A stretch of 64,000 bases of DNA. Origin: Anaspis maculata. Its lineage: Eukaryota; Arthropoda; Insecta; Coleoptera; Scraptiidae. Location: positions 34,303,042 through 34,367,041 of the forward strand of contig OX421966.1 in the NCBI GenBank assembly GCA_949128115.1. Direction: 5' to 3'. This document shows, piece by piece, positions 60,201-64,000 of the stretch (positions are counted from its first letter, which is position 1; the number at the start of each line of letters is the position of its first letter). The notes below the pieces were generated by a model, which had not been told where the DNA came from, did not search any database, and worked only from the letters and a program-made list of their open reading frames with translations. A program made the translations under genes and the position numbers.

Positions 60201-60217
60201 AAATACAAGCGCAACAT
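51203..60217 (-). CDS. Secreted cysteine-rich (Ly6-like) GPI-type protein with transposon-filled first intron
   Basis: Minus-strand exons are 60217-60169, 52491-52324 and 51498-51203, in phase 1 each time, giving 170 aa. Exon 1 encodes MLRLYFCAVLVCTVGS, which with exon 2 makes a signal peptide cleaved near ALA/LECPTC. Seven cysteines lie in the core (CPTC, DAC, VAC, YAC, KC, KC). After CTIGVLEE comes an Asp/Gly/Ser-rich stalk of tandem GAGS-type units and a hydrophobic C-terminus (LSSVFLAGFLSS) suited to GPI attachment. Intron 1 is 7.7 kb and contains the satellite array and the LINE in antisense orientation. The first-exon link over 7.7 kb is inferred from signal sequence, phase and the paralogue's structure. 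Confidence 0.7.
51908..52160. repeat. TTCACCGAC degenerate minisatellite
   Basis: About 20 copies of (T/A)TTCACCGAC-type words with variable 4-12-base spacers. It lies in intron 2 of the second Ly6-like gene, not in coding sequence. Confidence 0.85.
52673..52840. repeat. Partial copy of the 20297-20492 element
   Basis: Shares TTCAGTAGAATGACTTTTTG, GGCTACGGCTGATGGCA, CACCTGCAAAGTTTTGGAGC and GCGCTCCAGCTTGTCACTTT with the 20.3-kb palindrome, but the right outer arm is missing. Confidence 0.75.
52885..52911. repeat. (GTCC)n microsatellite
   Basis: Six to seven perfect tandem GTCC units, just before the satellite array. Confidence 0.9.
54583..55893 (+). CDS. LINE ORF1 nucleic-acid-binding protein
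   Basis: A 436-aa uninterrupted frame. The N-terminal half is hydrophilic, with helical Lys/Glu-rich stretches. The C-terminal part has three successive zinc-knuckle-like Cys/His clusters: CFRCSQYKHIGKYC, CCHKCGGEHQSQDC and CPNCRK...RRHSARDGNC. Such proteins bind the element's RNA in the ribonucleoprotein particle. The stop precedes the ORF2 ATG by 12 bases. Confidence 0.9.
   Translation: MPTTRTPPPAEHSDTPAKRRRSLSSPNVQGRKYLKSRTFVADNSSKGVELCGFEQPGIDTDRGVDMQNINVEDLLQAINKIGDSFTRETVFNNVIKMTFTIRSLEKENYQLKIEQLKWKNINQDCLNSRVTDNDNKSTKTYAKIVKKNSVDESTASGSEKAKESPWATPESKPKFEIMISSSKEDKQESTKLEWDKIRKNISSTDIDGGLRNQRQTRSGAIVLEAQNKVQMEKLKEVLKKHTEITVKVPGNTDPYFMISGVDKGHKENEFVDMLIQQNEDIKQAFGEAPLKEHIKIITRKTCRNRLKENWILQAPAAIFKFLVRKETLIFDLMRVYVKEYFNVAICFRCSQYKHIGKYCKEKLCCHKCGGEHQSQDCKTEDLDCPNCRKLGLKQRRHSARDGNCPAYVRKMEQEKKLTNYSTEATPVESIPIDPPA
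55906..59349 (+). CDS. LINE ORF2 endonuclease / reverse transcriptase
   Basis: A 1147-aa uninterrupted frame. The APE-like endonuclease has WNVNG (36-40), TETW (64-67), GDFNAR (174-179) and a later SDHF. The reverse transcriptase begins near residue 510 and includes KNKKAAGPDGI, NYRRIALSN, CFIDFKAAFDS, GVLQGDPLSP and the catalytic YADD (741-744). A C-terminal CxxC...H...C cluster (CSICNTDE...HLVCNC) lies near 1080-1105. It nicks target DNA and primes reverse transcription from the nick. All catalytic motifs look intact, so the copy may be competent. Confidence 0.93.
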   Translation: MVPSKNNRSINEDINNWSYDGQEENCASRIIGGLFWNVNGIKNVINLEPPDVDYLLEFDFICFTETWLYTENFSNLNNMFIDYNVFHSFAKKSTSVGRPSGGITVLSNKTKIQSMSMLETGEYWIILKASLVEFSFILGIFYLPPSLSCDDCRNLLDGTLREMSEHDLPTFLMGDFNARIGDGNQVDEGFMEGSGLTSTRDTLDKIMNTRGAEILDLLGGEGFFVLNGRSSSDSPARHTFVNKNGKSVIDLCWSNLGGLAVVRDFYVSDRLVCSDHFACCVNLDIALFSKNQTFNANESKSAPGSYSVKFLWNDGLREKYIATLHNTDLDSNSHFSDYDKIILGEIKNAACISGMMKVIHHRKRATSNHYSQSWFNLSCRNAKKLVKTKLALCRKNGFLGNFLIEFLEAKKTYKTTIACSKETYYDNRRRALSNVKNTTDFWSAVRSMNFISKVNPITTSIWENYLRSFYASTDSGPFITYFDATHPFLDDSITLSELNQNLHSLKNKKAAGPDGISNEFLKALPAKYKQFLLNLFNSIIDKEHLPPGWSECVISMIHKKGNVHDPSNYRRIALSNALSKLFSCIFFRRLSRWADDNNLLPESQSGFRKNRSCTDNIFILTSIIQLHLRLPKRKVYACFIDFKAAFDSIEHQLLWKVLYNLGISGKFVRIFAKIYSQASARVRTTSVTTNAVQISKGVLQGDPLSPLLFSLFISKLEDFLRERGLGGLNLDGFVDVIVLLYADDIIVFADSPVDLQRKMNVIREFCSELKLEVNTEKTKVIVFSRGIRKCSDRFFYGDGELEVVDKFTYLGVPFSSSGVFSVAQKHFNSRASVAIGSVLKILMAGKSDSWQTKIKLFRSLVVSTLLYAAEVWSLQYVDSLERTQVKFVKSILHLQSSTPNCYIRCETGLAKLELDVMRKTLGWWCKLLKMPDSRLPKICFKRLQQLDAATATCNIKYNWVTQVKVLLTKHNLSYLLDHGFLFVEENLESILDDCRRVMMAADLEISSESHYSNIYREILSSDSSEHSLGYSGYLTQNVSIRKIRLIAQIRLGFHRKLRLYVNGTKFVFDQGKTCSICNTDEVYDLYHLVCNCPIFTRSRNRWLVGHISLQATREEFHFLFANICIEKLINIFHFFSAVEKFLSLIEE

Positions 60218-60672
60218 TTTCTTATTTCGATAGGTTATCCTCCAAGAGCTAAGGTGCAATTAATAACAGAACATGGAGGTCTTGCGTACCTACCTACCTA
60301 CGCTACTTTATAAAACTTTGATATCAGATTAGAAATACGATTCAATCAATTCAATAATGGTACAAAAATCAGGGACCATTCGTGATCTATGCCTAAAAAT
60401 GCTGGTTTGTTATCAGATTTTTTGTTTCGTCACCAAAGAGTAGACATCCTTCGGTGAACACAGGTATAATCTCAAGAACAAAGTAAGCATGTTTACTCAC
60501 ACGTTTGTATTGTGAAAATTGTAGTAAATTCCATTAGCGCATGAAAGATTGATCTTTAGGTGTAAGAAATCCACATTCAAATCAGAAATCGGAACTACAT
60601 TTCAATAATAATTGTAGAATTTTCATTATGCTCTCCAACATATTTTGACTCTTGAGTCTCTTTATTAGGAAA

Positions 60673-61053
60673 TCATTCATCATTGTCAAAATTTTCAATA
60701 AGTGGGAGATTGTTAATTGCATTTACTATACTTACTAATGCCAGTGTAACGGCAAAAATAATACTAAATATTTTAAGTATGGTATTTAAGTATAATTGTA
60801 TACTACGTATTTTATTCGCAATATGAATGGTCAAGCGCCGAAATACCAACCAAACAAAAATGTACCACCACAAATATATTGGCAAAAATATACCAGTCAA
60901 GAATATATTGTTGCGAGATGCAAGGCCCTCATGTGATTCCAGTACATTCGAGAGCCAACGCGGTGATTCTGGATGTTCGATTAAGCTGGAGATCTCAATA
61001 ATCGAGTCAGACACATCTGCACAATTGGCGGAGGTGCAGCCTTTCCAGAGCAT
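60673..61053 (-). CDS. Hypothetical membrane protein ORF
   Basis: A 126-aa frame from the ATG at 61053; the frame stays open to about 61101, and an acceptor-like CTCCAG ends at 61084, so this could be the last exon of a longer gene. Two hydrophobic segments are visible, around 56-75 (FLPIYLWWYIFVWLVF) and 93-112 (IFSIIFAVTLALVSIV). The N-terminal part is Ser/Glu-rich. I recognise no family. It may be a host gene fragment or part of a transposon. Confidence 0.35.
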   Translation of the reverse strand: MLWKGCTSANCADVSDSIIEISSLIEHPESPRWLSNVLESHEGLASRNNIFLTGIFLPIYLWWYIFVWLVFRRLTIHIANKIRSIQLYLNTILKIFSIIFAVTLALVSIVNAINNLPLIENFDNDE

Positions 61054-61172
61054 GCCGGTATATACGCGAATCAGGTGAACGTTTCTGGAGCCGTCGCGAA
61101 TCTATTGGCGGCGGTCAATGCAGAATATATGCCAGAGAGCTCGTGAAATGTTTCCGAAGGTAACACTCGGAG

Positions 61173-61607
61173 TATATAAGCGGAGATGAGCCGACCAACA
61201 CCAGATTTAAATTGTCACAGTGAGCAAGTAGATCGGTGAAGTTAATCAAAGCGTTATCTGAGTGTGGATAATAATTGATGTGTACTTTAAACAGTGTGTG
61301 CTTAAACGTTCGTCTCTCAATTATAAAAGCATCCAGCGCAAATTCATAACAGCATGTCCAGATACTGTTGAACATGCTCTAAAAAAAACCTTAGGTTTGA
61401 TGATTTCATTGAAGTCTTGGACGGTTCAAACAGAAATAGATCATGTTGTTGAAAGTATATAATTTTGTTCTAGGGTTTTTGAAATTAAGAGCATTCTGTC
61501 GTGATGAACTTTTTTTCATTTACTTATTTATTGGTTCTAATTTATATGGTTGTTCGCTACTTCGGGAATCATTTTGCTTGTAACACTTTTGTTTTTGAAG
61601 CAATAAA
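61173..61607 (+). promoter_or_regulatory. TATA box and poly(A) signal about 430 bp apart (solo LTR or short transcript?)
   Basis: TATATAAG (61173-61180) is a strong TATA box, and AATAAA follows at 61602-61607. The interval has no convincing protein frame. This pattern fits either an LTR (U3-R with its own poly(A) site) or a short non-coding transcript. I could not find TG...CA ends, a target duplication or a primer binding site. Confidence 0.3.
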
Positions 61608-62159
61608 GTTTATTATTATTATTACTGTTGTGATTATTGTGAAGTAGACGACGATGTCAATGAATTGGCTTGCTTTCACGCGACATTCAAAGCTTGATTC
61701 CCAAAAAAGCTGTCAATGGTCGTCCACTTGGCAATGACCGAAATGATACCTACCTTTCTCCAGATATTTCCCGTCTAAGAAAAGTGAAGGTTGATGTAAA
61801 TGAAAAAAATAGAACACGAGATAAAAAAAATCAAGAGGTTTAAGCGGTTCATGTAAAACGATTTCCAAACTAGGTGATCTGATAACCATCAAAGGTTTTT
61901 CTTATTATTTTGCGTAATATCACTATTTTTGGATTTTGAAATCTTGCATTCCAAAAGTCTACCTACATATTTATTTATATTTTGAAGATAACGCACAAAA
62001 AAGTAAACATCTAGTATTTTTCATGGACAGCGTAGGCAAAGACTAGGCGTAGAAGAGTTCAAGTGCAAAAGTAAACAAAAATCCACTAACTATTGCCGAC
62101 ACATAAAAGTGAACGACAGAGATGAACGACATTTTACACTTTTGTCCTGAGAATAAAGC

Positions 62160-62882
62160 TTAAAGGGAAACTGTGGGTGAAATTTTGTGTCAATTTTAAA
62201 ATTTATATAGCTGCGGGATGGCTTTAGTTGATTTTTAGTCCAAATCGCATCGAAAAATTCCAAGCCGTTACGAAGTTATCGTAAATTTTGTGGGCTGATT
62301 ATGACGTCATACTGCGCACCGGAAAGGACAGGTCAGCAGGCCAAGGCACCACGCCAACAATTACTAGACCTTTATAAAATGGAACAAGTTTACCAAACGG
62401 TAGACGCAGGTCATTTGACTTCAATTTCAAAGTACGGTGAACCAAATTTCAGTAGACATTTTCAAAAACATATAATATAACCATATATATAAACATATAT
62501 ATAAAGTGCGACTTCGCGATTTCGCCATGTTGCCGCTTTATTTTATTGACAGGTAGAATCGCACTTTAATTATGTTTTTAAAAATGTCTACTGAAATTTG
62601 GTTCACCGTACTTTGAAATTAAAGTCAAATGACCTGCGTGTACCGTTTGGTAAACTTGTTTAATTTTATAAAGGTCTAGTAATTGTTGGCGTGGTGCCTT
62701 GGCCTGCCGACCTGTCCTTTCCCGTGCGCAGTATGACGTCATAATCAGCCCACAAAATTTACGATGACTTCGTAACGGCTTGGAATTTTTCGATGCGATT
62801 TTGACTGAAAATCAACGAAAGCCATCTTGCAGCTATATAAATTTTAAATTTGACACAAAATTTTACCCACAGTCCCCCTTCA
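62160..62882. mobile_element. 723-bp fold-back element
   Basis: The left arm TTAAAGGGAAACTGTGGGT and the right arm ACCCACAGTCCCCCTTCAA start a ~320-bp inverted repeat. It includes GCTGATTATGACGTCATACT and AGTATGACGTCATAATCAGC, and ACTAGACCTTTATAAAAT with ATTTTATAAAGGTCTAGT. The loop (about 62480-62560) holds ATATATAA repeats. Non-coding. Confidence 0.85.
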
Positions 62883-63522
62883 AGAGTTATCCAGATGCTG
62901 AGGGATGATCCATGAGCTTTGCTGCACGCACCTTAAACTGTCCAGCATGCAAACGACTCGCGTTTTGGAGAAAATTTCAAAAAATCATTCATATGTGACA
63001 TCTGTCGTTCAGTTTTTTGTGTCGTTATTAATAGTACCTCACATGGAGAGATTCATATGTACAAAAAATCTATATTGGATCCGTTGATAATATTATTCCG
63101 GTTGTTGAGCAAAAAGATGCTTTTCTTACGACATTCTCTCACTGAACTGTCACCTTCTCTCACTAGACCTTGATATTTTCTTGTATTGATAAAATATCAA
63201 ACCATCTGTTTATACCTATAATACTTGCCTATAAATTGATCATAATTTATTTGTTTGAAGCAGCACAGTTCAGCTGTGCAGATACTGGAGGCTAGGTGCA
63301 AGGCTGGTCGACGTTATGTTGTACTATAGGTTGCCTCATCCAGTTTATGAGTGACGTCACAAGATACCCTTCGGGTACTTGATTTTGGCTGAAACTGATG
63401 TCGCTTTTTTCGTTTGACATTTCGGATCTTATTTCGACGGAAATCCACCAAATTTCTGAACTGGACGAGAAATGGTTGATGCACATTCAACAATTGGTGG
63501 TTTTTAGATGAATCGGGCATGC

Positions 63523-64000
63523 TTTTATCCACCAAAACACAATTTGAACCGCCGAACTGTCAAGACCAAAAACAAGGCGATAACGTTATCACGAGGTGAA
63601 GCGGACCGCGCATCTGTCACCGGGTAGCTCATTGGTTAAGAACCTGACTTTCAACAGGAAGGTAGTGGGATCGAACCGCAGCCGAGCCGTGCCGAACTTT
63701 TTTTTCTTCAAAAACACCCAAATCGCGATTTTAAAAATTAGAAAGAGAAAACGAAGTTCAAATTAGTGTTGCCCAACTCATATTTAATTTTGAAAATCAC
63801 AATTTGGGCGTTTTTGAAGAAAAAAAAGTTCGTTCGGCCCGGCTGCGGTTCGATCCCACTACCTTCCTGTTGAAAGTCAGGTTCTTAACCAATGAGCTAC
63901 CCGGTGACAGATGCGCGGTCCGCTTCACCTCGTGATAACGTTATCGCCTTGTTTTTGGTCTTGACAGTTCGGCGGTTCAAATTGTGTTTTGGTGGATAAA
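63523..64000. repeat. ~480-bp palindrome with tRNA-like boxes, running off the window end
   Basis: The arms TTTATCCACCAAAACACAAT at 63523 and ATTGTGTTTTGGTGGATAAA at 64000 are exact inverses, and pairing continues for over 200 bp to a centre near 63762. Each arm holds a tRNA-like module: A box TAGCTCATTGG (63627 on), an anticodon-arm-like CCTGACTTTCAACAGG, and B box GATCGAACC. The second copy is inverted. The palindrome may extend past 64000. Confidence 0.85.

Overview
This window is animal nuclear DNA, almost certainly from an insect. Genes are split by GT-AG introns. There are three arthropod-type SET/MYND (SmydA, msta-like) genes, a class A GPCR, a catalytically dead trypsin-fold gene, and two short GPI-type cysteine-rich surface proteins. 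About half of the window is AT-rich DNA full of transposon debris. The order is not determined; the dense short inverted-repeat elements would suit a TE-rich beetle or hemipteran. Gene models below were assembled by hand from reading frames, splice sites and intron phase.

Layout. 2-210 is one exon (+) of an NDNF/nord-like secreted protein that begins before the window. 5243-9445 (+) is a five-exon GPCR of 455 aa. It meets, tail to tail, SmydA gene A (15737-9511, -, six exons, 562 aa), and the two 3' ends overlap. SmydA gene B (27115-23345, -, five exons, 567 aa) follows in tandem. After about 9 kb of nested inverted-repeat elements comes SmydA gene C (35989-46984, +, three exons, 526 aa). Its 7.1-kb first intron holds a complete two-exon serine protease homologue (42619-43823, +, 308 aa), a Harbinger remnant and a SINE. 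Its second intron holds a 1.56-kb near-perfect palindrome. 47915-50203 and 51203-60217 (-) are two paralogous three-exon genes for small secreted, probably GPI-anchored, cysteine-rich proteins. The second gene's first intron contains a ~260-bp satellite array into which an apparently intact two-ORF LINE (54214-59623) has inserted with a 15-bp target duplication. The last 4 kb holds a hypothetical membrane ORF, a TATA/poly(A) unit, a 723-bp fold-back element and, running to the window edge, a ~480-bp palindrome carrying tRNA-like Pol III promoter boxes in each arm.

The genes do not look like a pathway. The SmydA genes form a local cluster (A and B share three intron positions, C shares none), and the two Ly6-like genes are a tandem duplicate. 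I did not find a convincing new multi-gene system. The most unusual features are long intronic hairpins inside SmydA gene C, a pseudoprotease nested in that gene, a GPCR lacking the usual TM6 toggle tryptophan, and transposons nested several levels deep with internal empty-site evidence.
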